DNA of 64,000 nucleotides, taken from Candidatus Desulforudis audaxviator MP104C. GTDB lineage: Bacteria > Bacillota > Desulfotomaculia > Desulfotomaculales > Desulforudaceae. Where the stretch lies: contig NC_010424.1 in NCBI RefSeq assembly GCF_000018425.1, positions 1,566,501 through 1,630,500 on the forward strand, in the 5' to 3' direction. The notes beneath the pieces were generated by a model. The model was not told the DNA's origin. It did not search any database and saw only the letters and a program-made list of their open reading frames with translations. Shown piece by piece: positions 42,652 through 50,994 of the stretch; the stretch's first letter is position 1, and every line of letters begins with the position of its first letter. A program made the translations under genes and the position numbers.

Positions 42652-44070
42652 TTAGACCGTAGACCACCTCGGTGAACTAATCTCTCTTACTATGTGCTTG
42701 ACCCAGTGTTTTCCGGCGTGCGGTCCTTCAAGGGCGGGCACGTTGGCTTGAAGCCAGGCCTCGGGATCTTTGCCGAAGCGTTTGGGCAGTTGGATTGCCT
42801 CGGCTCCGACAGCCTTTTTCAGTAGGTCGAACCGGGGTTCCGAGTGTACCACGTATCTGTCCAGCTCATCATTAGCCCGTACCGCTAACAGGCGTCCCAT
42901 CCGTTCCGCACCGGCCGGGCTCCAACGCGCCCCAATCCGCTTTGTTCGCCTGGCGATGGTGTGACGGACCTGGCCCTCGATCGCACCTAAACGGTCTCCC
43001 TCCGGCAAGGCGGCGATACCTTGCCAGTTAGCCAGGAGATACTCCTTAAGCCGCATGATCCCGTTACGGCGTGCACCCCGGTTGACCCGAATCGCCTGGT
43101 CCAAGGCGGAAACTACCGCATCTTGGTTTAGCTCGGCTAACCCTTCGGTGACAGTTTCATAGACGTTGCTGCTGTAACTTAAAGCCTCGGTTAAACGCCG
43201 GCGCAGGTGGAAGGGGTCAAGGTGGTAAGTCGCCCCGGGGAACATCTCCAGGCCTTGTTTGATCCACTCGGCGCCGTCCCCACCAATGCGGATCCGCTCT
43301 ACCCTGCTAAGGTCCCACTTGTGGCCGAAGGCCGCCCCGGTGTCTTCCCAAGCCACCCGGCTGCCCCTGGCGGTGGCCACCGTGTAACGGTTCACCAGTT
43401 TCCGGGTCTTTTGTTCCCTGCCCTCGTAGCCGATAAACAGCTTGATCTCACCAAACGCCTTGGGCGACCGCTGCAAGGGTATTACTACACCATCGGCTTC
43501 AATGGATAACTCCCGAACCTCCTTGCCGCCTTCAGGGACCACACCGTCTTCAAAGACGGCCTCGCGTAGTGCCTCAGCATCCCGGGCGGCCTTTTCTCCA
43601 GCATCCTGAACCTTAGACCAGACGGTCATCCAGTGAATCCCCGGTACTAGAAAACCCATAACCCGGGCCGCGCGCCTGAAGGGCATCTCCGTGCCTAGCT
43701 CCAGGATCATACGGGTCATCCGCGGTGTCACCCGTTGGCGTTCAGGGATTCCCAAGGCTTCGTCCAGAAGGAACCGGTACGCGCCGGTCTTCTGGTTACG
43801 GTACAGTCGGCGCTTAACCGTAATCTCACCGAAGCTGGTGACCAGGGTCCGCGACCGCTGTCCCACGTTCTTGAGGGCTGGATCCCGCTTGCCGCTTAAC
43901 TCAAGGTCAATGTGTGCCAGCGCCTCCTCCAGCATTTTGCCGCCTGCCTGTTGAACCAACCGCTGCACCCGCTCTTCCAACTCATCCATATTGCGCACCG
44001 ACCTGAACACCTCAAAAATTCCCTTAGCCAGAAACAGGACTACCTCAAGCAGAAAGCGAATCTTGAACAC
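42652..44070 (-). CDS. ISLre2-family transposase (UPF0236)
   Basis: 472 residues. N-terminal coiled coil, TSFGEITVKRRLYRNQKTGA (zinc-less beta region), EADGVVIPLQRSPKAFGEIK with a catalytic Asp, GDGAEWIKQGLEMFPGATYH with the next Asp and DPFHLRRRLTEAL; C-terminal NWQGIAALPEGDRLGAIEGQ holds the Glu. This is the ISLre2 (UPF0236) layout. The frame is intact. The element's ends were not fixed; the 44080-44115 hairpin (GGCTTCCCCT/AGGGGAAGCC) lies just before the gene. Confidence 0.9.
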   Translation of the reverse strand: MFKIRFLLEVVLFLAKGIFEVFRSVRNMDELEERVQRLVQQAGGKMLEEALAHIDLELSGKRDPALKNVGQRSRTLVTSFGEITVKRRLYRNQKTGAYRFLLDEALGIPERQRVTPRMTRMILELGTEMPFRRAARVMGFLVPGIHWMTVWSKVQDAGEKAARDAEALREAVFEDGVVPEGGKEVRELSIEADGVVIPLQRSPKAFGEIKLFIGYEGREQKTRKLVNRYTVATARGSRVAWEDTGAAFGHKWDLSRVERIRIGGDGAEWIKQGLEMFPGATYHLDPFHLRRRLTEALSYSSNVYETVTEGLAELNQDAVVSALDQAIRVNRGARRNGIMRLKEYLLANWQGIAALPEGDRLGAIEGQVRHTIARRTKRIGARWSPAGAERMGRLLAVRANDELDRYVVHSEPRFDLLKKAVGAEAIQLPKRFGKDPEAWLQANVPALEGPHAGKHWVKHIVREISSPRWSTV

Positions 44071-44288
44071 CTCACTCCTTTGGCGGGGAGGGCTTCCCCT
44101 CAGGGGAAGCCGTTTTGAGGTCTCACTTCTATTTCCGACCTCACATCTCCTACTTAAACCTTACACTCACTCAATGCAAAACCCCGAAAAGGGGCTTTCT
44201 TGTTCCCTTACCAGAACACGGCCTGTTTACAGCCTGGATTGAGGGGGCATTCTATTCAACACATAATGGAACAGAGGAGTGGTTACAT

Positions 44289-44492
44289 ATGTCTCCCAAA
44301 GACAAGAAATTGGCCGGAAATAAGGACCAGAAACTGACCAACCCCGATGTGAACCCGATTTTGAACCCTGACGACGACCTGGGTGACAACATCCTGGTCG
44401 CGCCCGAGGTTACCGATCCCGGTAACACCACCAGAGTGAATCCGGACAATACAGATTTGAACAGACCCGATTTCGGCTGCCCCCCCCGGTAG
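44289..44492 (+). CDS. small Asp/Asn-rich hypothetical protein
   Basis: 67 residues from the ATG at 44289 (AGAGGAG nine bases before). SPKDKKLAGNKDQKLTNPDV, then NPILNPDDDLGDNILVAPEV and VTDPGNTTRVNPDNTDLNRP, ending CPPR. Low complexity, NPD-type repeats, no hydrophobic core: probably disordered, perhaps metal-binding or spore-associated. A GC-rich hairpin terminator follows (44516-44566). Confidence 0.5.
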   Translation: MSPKDKKLAGNKDQKLTNPDVNPILNPDDDLGDNILVAPEVTDPGNTTRVNPDNTDLNRPDFGCPPR

Positions 44493-44515
44493 GCTACTGC
44501 CGGCCGGACGAGCAA

Positions 44516-44566
44516 AGCCGGCGCCCCCGGTTTAGACCGGGGACGCCGGCGTGTGGCCGGCGTTTT
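44516..44566 (+). terminator. GC-rich hairpin terminator
   Basis: GCCGGCG-CCCCGGT / ACCGGGG-CGCCGGC stem followed by a second GCCGGC arm and TTTT. It serves the plus-strand gene ending at 44492 and may also stop the minus-strand gene ending at 44587. Confidence 0.6.
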
Positions 44567-44586
44567 GGCTTGCGCTGGCTGTTGAA

Positions 44587-44766
44587 CTACCTTTTCTTTT
44601 CGGCCTCGGATTCCTGCCTTTCAGTCCACGCGCCTAAGCCCAGGGATTCCTTGGCCGCTTCCCAGGTGCGGGAGATGACGTTGTCGTTTTTGTCCTTTTT
44701 ACCTTCGTGACGGGTCCGGTGCAACTCTGTTTCGTCCTTCCCTGTTTTCAGGTCGTCGGCTGCCAT
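44587..44766 (-). CDS. small hydrophilic protein
   Basis: 59 residues from the ATG at 44766, seven bases after GAGGTG; the earlier ATG at 44790 has no ribosome binding site. AADDLKTGKDETELHRTRHE, then KNDNVISRTWEAAKESLGLG and WTERQESEAEKKR. Highly charged and probably extended; resembles small stress or spore-type proteins in style only. Confidence 0.5.
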   Translation of the reverse strand: MAADDLKTGKDETELHRTRHEGKKDKNDNVISRTWEAAKESLGLGAWTERQESEAEKKR

Positions 44767-44938
44767 GCACATCACCTCGAATCCTAGCATGCACGCCGGT
44801 CAGGACAAATATACGGACCTGAAAAGAAGCAAACATCCCTCGCGCTTTTCAAAGGGCACAAAGGTTGGCAGGATATTGTGAGGTCAAAGTAGAAGAGTTG
44901 TCTATCCCAAAACTGCTGATTGACGGGGCGTTTGCCTG

Positions 44939-45652
44939 ATGAATAATCTGGAACAGCTCCTGGACCGGCTCTGTAATTACCTGCCGAAACCGGCGGTGGA
45001 CGCTGCTCTTGAGCAGCTTGGGGGCCTCTCTGGCCGCCCTTCCGGCGCCCGAACTCCCTGTCCCCGGCGCTGCCCGGAACTCAGCCCCTGCCGACCCGTG
45101 CCCGGTCAAGGTTCGCGCCGGAGCCGACTGGTGATCCTGGGCGAGGCCCCCGGTACAGATGAGGACGCGATAGGGCACCCGTTCGTCGGTCAGAGCGGCC
45201 TTTTGCTCACCGCCGCTCTGAACAGTCTGGGAGTAGACCGGAACCGGGTATTCATCACAAACGTGGTGCGGTGTCGCCCGCCCAATAACCGGGAACCGCA
45301 TTCCGCCGAGCAGGAGGCCTGCCGGCAGTTGTTGAAGGATGAGCTTACGGGCTTGCCGAGCGGGGTGGTAGTCTTGACGCTGGGGAACGTGCCGCTCCGG
45401 TTCATGCGCGGGACGTCCGGTCCCGGAGTCACCGCCTGCCGGGGAGTCTGGCTGGAGAGTTTCCGGTGGCAGCGGAGCCTGGTGGCCGCGGTGATTCCGA
45501 CCTACCATCCGGCTTTTGTGTTGCGGCGCCTAGACGGTGACATCTTGGACCAGTTCGTGCGGGACATCCGGGAAGCGGTCGGCCTGGCCCTTGCCCTCCG
45601 CTGGCCCGCCTTCCTCAGCGCTTACTACCATTCCGGGTTGAGTGGATCATAG
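44939..45652 (+). CDS. family 4/5-type uracil-DNA glycosylase (4Fe-4S)
   Basis: 237 residues. ILGEAPGTDEDAIGHPFVGQ is the uracil-binding/catalytic motif I, TNVVRCRPPNNREPHSAEQE motif with a cluster Cys, and PTYHPAFVLRR the conserved His loop. N-terminal Cys-x3-Cys-x5-Cys (CPRRCPELSPC) fits the 4Fe-4S cluster of thermophile-type UDGs, with one further Cys downstream. It removes uracil from DNA. It converges with the Spo0E-like gene, 9 bp apart. Confidence 0.88.
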   Translation: MNNLEQLLDRLCNYLPKPAVDAALEQLGGLSGRPSGARTPCPRRCPELSPCRPVPGQGSRRSRLVILGEAPGTDEDAIGHPFVGQSGLLLTAALNSLGVDRNRVFITNVVRCRPPNNREPHSAEQEACRQLLKDELTGLPSGVVVLTLGNVPLRFMRGTSGPGVTACRGVWLESFRWQRSLVAAVIPTYHPAFVLRRLDGDILDQFVRDIREAVGLALALRWPAFLSAYYHSGLSGS

Positions 45653-45660
45653 CACACCGG

Positions 45661-45837
45661 CTAGGGCCGTGTTTCGCCTGTCAGCCTGTTGTACTCGTTC
45701 AGTTTGGAATCCAGTCTTCTGCTCACCACCTGGATTTCCTGATCTTGCAGTGTCTCCTTGTTTTCGACCAGCTTCTGGAGCGTGCAGCGCAATTGTTCGA
45801 TTTCTTCGAGCAACTCCGTTCGCCTACCCGAAAACAA
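45661..45837 (-). CDS. Spo0E-like aspartyl-phosphate phosphatase
   Basis: 58 residues from the TTG at 45837 behind GGGAGG, too short and with too rare a start to be listed by default. Two antiparallel helices: RTELLEEIEQLRCTLQKLVE and VVSRRLDSKLNEYNRLTG. The second contains S-x-x-L-D-x-x-L-x-x-Y, the catalytic signature of the Spo0E family, which removes phosphate from Spo0A~P and so holds back sporulation. This supports a sporulating host. Confidence 0.8.
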   Translation of the reverse strand: MFSGRRTELLEEIEQLRCTLQKLVENKETLQDQEIQVVSRRLDSKLNEYNRLTGETRP

Positions 45838-46115
45838 TATTCGATCCCTCCCGATTACACAAATAACATTTATTGTCTTTTATTGTAGTTCCAGCGTGGA
45901 ACCCTGTCAACCAAATTATGCCTATGCCCAGTTTCAACAAGGAACTGTCGAATAACGGGGGTTTATGTTAGACTGATGACGAACAAGGTGTGTAAAGGGG
46001 AACCTAGGTGGATTTCGCTAGAATCTCCGATACCGATCTACCACCGCTGCATGATGACAGTGCAGCCGGCTACCTGGAATCCCGATCAGTACCGGAGCGG
46101 ATTTCGTAGTGGAAA

Positions 46116-46295
46116 TCAGTGGCCGGGACCTTCTCTGGACCGGGATATGCTCCAGATGACCTTGTCCTTTGCCTTGGCTTGGCCGCCGACACGGACAGTT
46201 AAGCGGCCGTCGTCATCACCGGCGATATCGGCCGCCAAGAGTTGGTGATCTCCCACATGTAAGACAAGAACTCCCTTCCTGTGCTTCTCGAGCAT
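46116..46295 (-). CDS. small hypothetical protein
   Basis: 59 residues from the ATG at 46295: RKGVLVLHVGDHQLLAADIA, GDDDGRLTVRVGGQAKAKDK then VIWSISRSREG. Alternating strand pattern of a small beta-barrel; no clear ribosome binding site. A 33-residue plus-strand frame (46008-46109, GTG start behind AAAGGGG) converges on it and is even less certain. Confidence 0.35.
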   Translation of the reverse strand: MLEKHRKGVLVLHVGDHQLLAADIAGDDDGRLTVRVGGQAKAKDKVIWSISRSREGPGH

Positions 46296-46323
46296 GGAAG
46301 GAAGCCTGACATTGTGCTTTTTC

Positions 46324-46399
46324 TGGTAGCCCCAACGGGACTCGAACCCGTGTCTCCGCCTTGAGAGGGCGGTGTCCTAGGCCGCTAGACGATGGGGCC
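46324..46399 (-). tRNA. tRNA-Glu (anticodon CTC)
   Basis: 76-base cloverleaf, anticodon loop CTCTCAA on a CCGCC/GGCGG stem, acceptor GGCCCCA/TGGGGCT with a G-T first pair, CCA encoded. Confidence 0.95.
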
Positions 46400-46416
46400 A
46401 CGTATGTGATTTATTT

Positions 46417-46490
46417 TGGCTGCGGGACTAGGATTCGAACCTAGACTAGATGATCCAGAGTCACCCGTGCTACCGTTACACCATCCCGCA
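46417..46490 (-). tRNA. tRNA-Gln (anticodon CTG)
   Basis: 74-base cloverleaf, anticodon loop CTCTGGA on a GGTGA/TCATC stem, acceptor TGCGGGA/TCCCGCA, CCA encoded. It lies with tRNA-Glu directly downstream of gltX. Confidence 0.95.
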
Positions 46491-46563
46491 GAGTAAGTCG
46501 CGATTTGAATTATAGCACATGAAAGGCCTGCCGCGCAAGTTATCCTTTCGCGTTGTTGACCTC

Positions 46564-48069
46564 TCAAGAGCATGCGTCAGTCCTGTTCGCGTTGTTCACG
46601 TTGGCACCGATCCAAGCTATCGCCCGGTCGAGCCGCAACAGGCACTCTTCCTTCCCCAGGACAGCGATGATATCAAAAAGCCCCGGCCCCACGGTCCGGC
46701 CGGACAGCGCCAGCCTAGTCGGGTGGATGAGCGTGCCCCCGGAAACGCCGAGTTCCTCGATGACCTGCCGGAAGGCTTCTTCCGTGCCCTCGACGGTAAA
46801 CCGGCCCGCAGGCAATCGGGACAAGGCGTCCCGGCCCCGGGCCAGGATGTTTGTCACCCCCGGCTTGGTAAAGTGCTTGCGCACGCCCTTGTCGTCGTAC
46901 TCGAAATCGGACCGGTAAAAATAGGCGGACGCGTCGCGGAGTTCTGCCAGGGTGTGGACCCGGCTGCGCACCGCCTCCACCACCCGGCTCAGGTAGTCAA
47001 GTTCCGCGGGGTTCGGAGTTGCACTCAGATACCCCGCCTCCTGCATGAAAGGCCGTACCGCCTCCACCACCCGGGCCTGCGGCAGTGAATTCAGGTACTG
47101 GGCGTTCAGCCAGGTCAGCTTCTTCACGTCGTAAATGGCGGCGTGTTTGGAAACCGCGTCCAGGCTGAAGGAGGCCACCAGTTCTTCCACAGTGAACTGC
47201 TCCTGCTCGCTCCCCGGCGACCAGCCCAGGAGCGCCAGGTAGTTGATCAGGGCTTCGGGCAGAAACCCGTCGGCCCGAAACTCGTCCACGGCGGTGGCCC
47301 CGTGGCGCTTGGACAGCTTGGAGCGGTCCGGAGCCAGGATCATGGGCACGTGCACGAACTCGGGGAGCGCATACCCCAACAGGTTGAACAGGACGATTTG
47401 CTTCGGCGTGTTCGAAAGGTGCTCTTCAGCCCGGATGACGTGGCTGATGCGCATCGCCCCGTCGTCGACCACGCAGGCGAAGTTGTACGTCGGGCCGCCG
47501 TTTGACTTCATCACGATGATGTCGTCCAGCGTGGCGTTATCGAAGCCGATCTCGCCCCGGATCCGGTCTTTGACCACCGTCGTCCCGGTTTTGGGCATTT
47601 TCACGCGTAGTGCCGGCCGGATGCCGGCCGCCTCCTTCTCCCGCCGCGCATCGTCGGTCAGTTGGCGGCAGCGCCCGTCGTAGCGCGGCACCTCACCACG
47701 TTGGCGGGCCTCCTCGCGCTGGGCGGCCAGATCCTCGGGCGTGCAGTAACACCAATACGCATCACCGTTCGCCAGCAGGCGTCGCGCTTCCTCTCGGTAA
47801 AGCTCGAACCTCTCGGACTGCCGGTACGGCCCGAACGGGCCGCCCCGGTCGTAGCCTTCGTCCCAGTCGATACCAAGCCAGCGCAAGCTGGACACAATCT
47901 GGGCCGCCGCCTCGTCGATGTTCCGCCCGGTGTCGGTGTCCTCCAGCCGGAGGATGAAGGCCCCTCCGTGGTGCCGGGCAAAAAGCCAGTTGAAAAGCGC
48001 GGTCCGGGCGCCGCCGATGTGCAGGCTGCCCGTGGGACTGGGCGCGAATCTGACCCGTACCGTATCCAT
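46564..48069 (-). CDS. gltX: glutamyl-tRNA synthetase
   Basis: 501 residues from the ATG at 48069 behind GGGAGG. Class I signature FAPSPTGSLHIGGARTALFN (HIGH loop) and SKLSKRHGATAV (KMSKS-type loop), with FILRLEDTDTGR and the tRNA-binding LNYLALLGWSP between. A Cys-rich stretch (YWCYCTPEDL) is the typical partial zinc site. In Firmicutes this enzyme often also charges tRNA-Gln with Glu for GatCAB repair. Its neighbours downstream are tRNA-Glu and tRNA-Gln, its own substrates. Confidence 0.96.
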   Translation of the reverse strand: MDTVRVRFAPSPTGSLHIGGARTALFNWLFARHHGGAFILRLEDTDTGRNIDEAAAQIVSSLRWLGIDWDEGYDRGGPFGPYRQSERFELYREEARRLLANGDAYWCYCTPEDLAAQREEARQRGEVPRYDGRCRQLTDDARREKEAAGIRPALRVKMPKTGTTVVKDRIRGEIGFDNATLDDIIVMKSNGGPTYNFACVVDDGAMRISHVIRAEEHLSNTPKQIVLFNLLGYALPEFVHVPMILAPDRSKLSKRHGATAVDEFRADGFLPEALINYLALLGWSPGSEQEQFTVEELVASFSLDAVSKHAAIYDVKKLTWLNAQYLNSLPQARVVEAVRPFMQEAGYLSATPNPAELDYLSRVVEAVRSRVHTLAELRDASAYFYRSDFEYDDKGVRKHFTKPGVTNILARGRDALSRLPAGRFTVEGTEEAFRQVIEELGVSGGTLIHPTRLALSGRTVGPGLFDIIAVLGKEECLLRLDRAIAWIGANVNNANRTDACS

Positions 48070-48209
48070 AGCATCCTCCCATTGTTTCCGACTGCGACCG
48101 GGGAACGACAAGGGACGGTTTTCTCTGCGGCCAGTATGACGGGGAGAGGGTTCTCCTTCGCGCGCAATAGACTCCCGTATGCTGGTTTCCGGCCGTTCCC
48201 AACTCCTGT

Positions 48210-48239
48210 ATTATAATTCCTTATTCTGTCCCGTGTAAA
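48210..48239 (-). promoter_or_regulatory. sigma-A promoter of gltX
   Basis: TTTACA (48234-48239, minus strand), 18-base spacer and a perfect TATAAT (48210-48215), about 140 bp before the gltX ATG and overlapping the end of ogt. Confidence 0.7.
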
Positions 48240-48748
48240 GCGCTGTCTCCGCCCTCCAGCCTCAAAAGCCGGTCTTTTAACTCCGGACCGCCGCCGAATC
48301 CCCCCAGTGCGCCGCCGGCACGGATGATCCGGTGACAGGGCACCACCAGCGGGGTCCGGTTGGTCCCCAGAGCGTTGCCCACCGCCCGGGACGCCCGGGG
48401 CCGGCCCACTAGCCGGGCCAACTCTCCGTAGGTGCGCGTTTCCCCCCATGGGACCTCCCGGACGGCCTCCAGCACGGCGCGTTGGAACGGCGTGTAGCCG
48501 GACCAGTCGACCGGTATCAGGTCAAAGTCCACTGCCCGCCCGGAGAAGTAGGTTTCCAACCGGTCCGTTAAGAGCCTGTCAAGCGGCTCCGGCGACAAAA
48601 CCGCCTCCTCTCCAGTCACGCCCAGGCTCGCAAGCTGAGCCCGCGCCGCTTCGGCGCCGGCCTGCGGGAACGTCAGCGCCCTAAGGCCGGACTCCGTGCG
48701 GGCGAAACCGATCCAACCGGCCTGAAGCCGCACCACGACCGCCGGCAA
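48221..48748 (-). CDS. ogt: methylated-DNA--protein-cysteine methyltransferase
   Basis: 175 residues from the TTG at 48748 behind GAGGGGGT; longer frames run into the upstream gene. The suicide Cys is in PLVVPCHRIIRAGGALGG, preceded by the helix-turn-helix TYGELARLVGRPRASRAVGN. It repairs O6-alkylguanine in DNA. Upstream 75 residues are the usual N-terminal domain (YFSGRAVDFDLIPVDWSGYT). Confidence 0.93.
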   Translation of the reverse strand: MPAVVVRLQAGWIGFARTESGLRALTFPQAGAEAARAQLASLGVTGEEAVLSPEPLDRLLTDRLETYFSGRAVDFDLIPVDWSGYTPFQRAVLEAVREVPWGETRTYGELARLVGRPRASRAVGNALGTNRTPLVVPCHRIIRAGGALGGFGGGPELKDRLLRLEGGDSALHGTE

Positions 48749-48822
48749 GCGAAGCACCCCCTCTCTTGACTGAATGGGAGTTCCTTCTCCGCTCCTTGGG
48801 GGATTTCCTGTTCCCCCGCGCT

Positions 48823-50994
48823 TTACTCCTCGATGGAAACGGTAAAACGGCCCTCTTTGCGGAGCAGCTCGCAGCGTGTCACCCCGCGGGAACGGCTGAA
48901 CCGCAGATCCACCGTGCCGCCGCGTACCCGCATGTTCTGGACGGTCAGCTCTCGCAGCCAGCCCGGCAGCATCGGTTTCGTGACCTGCAGGCCCTTCCGG
49001 GAGCAGCTCAAACCCAGTGCCGCCTGCAAGAACATGAACATGGCCCCGACCGCCCAAGCCTGGGGATCACAGGCGATGGGGTAGCGCACCGGCTCCCCGG
49101 TGGGGCGCCTCGCAAACCCGCAGAAGAGTTCGGGCAGGCGCTGGTAGGGAAAGTGCTGCGCCGCCTCGAAAAGGCCGGTGAACAGTTGTTCCATCTGGTT
49201 CAGGAAGCCGTACCGGCGCAAGCCCGCGGCGATAATGGCGTTGTCGTGGGGCCAGACCGATCCGTTGTGGTAGCTCATCGGGTTGTACGCTTTTTCCCAC
49301 CGGCTCATGGTTCGGATGCCCCAGCCGGAATGCATGTCGGGCCGGAAGATCCGCCGCACCACCTGGGCAGCCGGCCCCGGGTCCAGAATGCCGCTCCAGA
49401 GGCAGTGTCCCATGTTTGAAACCACGGTGGACACCAGCCGCTTCTTTCCGTCCAGGGCGAATCCCAGGTACTCTTCACCCGGCACCTGGAAATCCCGGAT
49501 GAAACGCGCCTTCAACCGCCGGGCCTCGGCCCGCAGCCGCCCGGCCCCGTGTTCGTCTCCGAGCACCTTGAAGAGCCGGGCTGCGTGCTCCAGGGCGTGG
49601 TACCAGTAGCCCTGCACTTCGACGAGTGCAATCGGCGGTTCGGCCAGGTTTCCCTCCGGATCGGCCACAGCGTCCCAGGAATCCTTCCAGCCCTGGTTGT
49701 TCAGCCCGCCCTCCACCCGGCCATGGTACTCCAGGTAGCCGTCCCCGTCGAGGTCCCCGTACTCCCGGCACCAGGCCAGGGCGGATTCCAGGTTCTCCCG
49801 CATCTCTGTCAGCAGCGCCCGGTCTCCCGTCCAGGCGAAATACTCGCCCAGGAGGACGACAAAAAGTGGCGTGGCGTCGACCGAGCCGAAGTAGGGTGTG
49901 TGCAGAATCTCCCCGCAGTTGGCCATTTCCCCGCGCCGCAGCTCGTGCAGTATTTTCCCGGGTTGAACCTCGCGGCTCTCGTCCACCCCGCGGCCCTGGT
50001 AGCGGCCCAAGAAACAAAGCGTGTCGCGGGCCAGGTCGGGGTTCAAAATCAGGGTCTGGATGCCGGTAATCAGGGAGTCCCGGCCGAACGGCGCCGCGTA
50101 CCAGGGAATACCCGCCTCGATGATCCGGCCGTCCGGGTAGGCGGCGTACAGGGCCCGCAAGTCGGAGGTGTACCGTTCCAGCATCCGGTTGAACACTTCG
50201 TTGTCGCTTGCGAATATGGTGCTCCGGCTGCGCCACTTCCGGTGTTCTTCGGCCTGTTCGCCGACGGCGTTCCCGAAAACGATGTCCAGGCGCCGACCGG
50301 ACCACTCCGTTACCACTTCCTCCCCGGGATCCAGAAGCGGGCGGACCAGCCAGGTGAGGTACACCTTGCGCTGGGGGGGCAGCACCAGATCGAAGGTGCA
50401 CAGCACCCCGTCCCCGCTCTCGCGGATGTCCCCGGGCGGCGGGTCGAACACCGCGTGGCAGCCCCGGACAATCCCGTCCAGCCCCCGGTAGCGAAGCAAA
50501 AAAGAACTCTGTGAACGCACCATGGGGAGATGGGTCCCGCGCCGGAGCCGTCGCGCCCCCCGGATTTCGAAGATGTCCCGGAAATCGGCACCCATCAGCA
50601 CCTTCAAGGGGACGGACACCTCGAACTGGTTGTAGTTCACCAGCCTCAGGCGCTGGTACAGGGCGCCGCGTACCACCCGCACCAGGCGCAGGTGAATGCT
50701 CTGCAGCGGCAGCCGGACCCCGCCGGCCGTCTCGAGTTCGGGGTTGGTCAACTCAACCTGCCCGAAATGGCTGCCGCGGGTGGATGAGGAAAGCAACACC
50801 GGTCGGGTGTTGCTGATGAAATGCTCCAGGCAGCTCAAAAAACGGGTGTCCTGGTAGTACAGGCCCAGACCGGCCAAGCTCTGCCCCGGGACATCCCCCC
50901 CGGGCAGGCTGGTCAGGAAGAGGTTCCCTTCCTTCAAAACCTCGAAGGATTCCTCGATCTCCCGGGGCGCAATCCGCAAGTCAAGCATGCGCAC
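48823..50994 (-). CDS. glycogen-debranching-type (amylo-alpha-1,6-glucosidase) protein
   Basis: 723 residues. N-terminal GDE_N_bis beta domain (GLGLYYQDTRFLSCLEHFIS), then an (alpha/alpha)6 glucosidase domain: YAAPFGRDSLITGIQTLILN, EYGDLDGDGYLEYHGRVEGG and NQGWKDSWDAVADPEGNLAE are typical of GDE_C/GH15-63-related enzymes. It overlaps the glycosyltransferase gene upstream by 14 bp. The pair is widespread and may act on a storage or protective glucan or glucosyl compound. The start may instead be the ATG at 50988. Confidence 0.85.
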   Translation of the reverse strand: MRMLDLRIAPREIEESFEVLKEGNLFLTSLPGGDVPGQSLAGLGLYYQDTRFLSCLEHFISNTRPVLLSSSTRGSHFGQVELTNPELETAGGVRLPLQSIHLRLVRVVRGALYQRLRLVNYNQFEVSVPLKVLMGADFRDIFEIRGARRLRRGTHLPMVRSQSSFLLRYRGLDGIVRGCHAVFDPPPGDIRESGDGVLCTFDLVLPPQRKVYLTWLVRPLLDPGEEVVTEWSGRRLDIVFGNAVGEQAEEHRKWRSRSTIFASDNEVFNRMLERYTSDLRALYAAYPDGRIIEAGIPWYAAPFGRDSLITGIQTLILNPDLARDTLCFLGRYQGRGVDESREVQPGKILHELRRGEMANCGEILHTPYFGSVDATPLFVVLLGEYFAWTGDRALLTEMRENLESALAWCREYGDLDGDGYLEYHGRVEGGLNNQGWKDSWDAVADPEGNLAEPPIALVEVQGYWYHALEHAARLFKVLGDEHGAGRLRAEARRLKARFIRDFQVPGEEYLGFALDGKKRLVSTVVSNMGHCLWSGILDPGPAAQVVRRIFRPDMHSGWGIRTMSRWEKAYNPMSYHNGSVWPHDNAIIAAGLRRYGFLNQMEQLFTGLFEAAQHFPYQRLPELFCGFARRPTGEPVRYPIACDPQAWAVGAMFMFLQAALGLSCSRKGLQVTKPMLPGWLRELTVQNMRVRGGTVDLRFSRSRGVTRCELLRKEGRFTVSIEE

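Noticed and set aside
49475-50514. Long frames on both strands inside the debranching-type gene
   Set aside because: Alternative frames of a GC-rich gene with clear GDE motifs.
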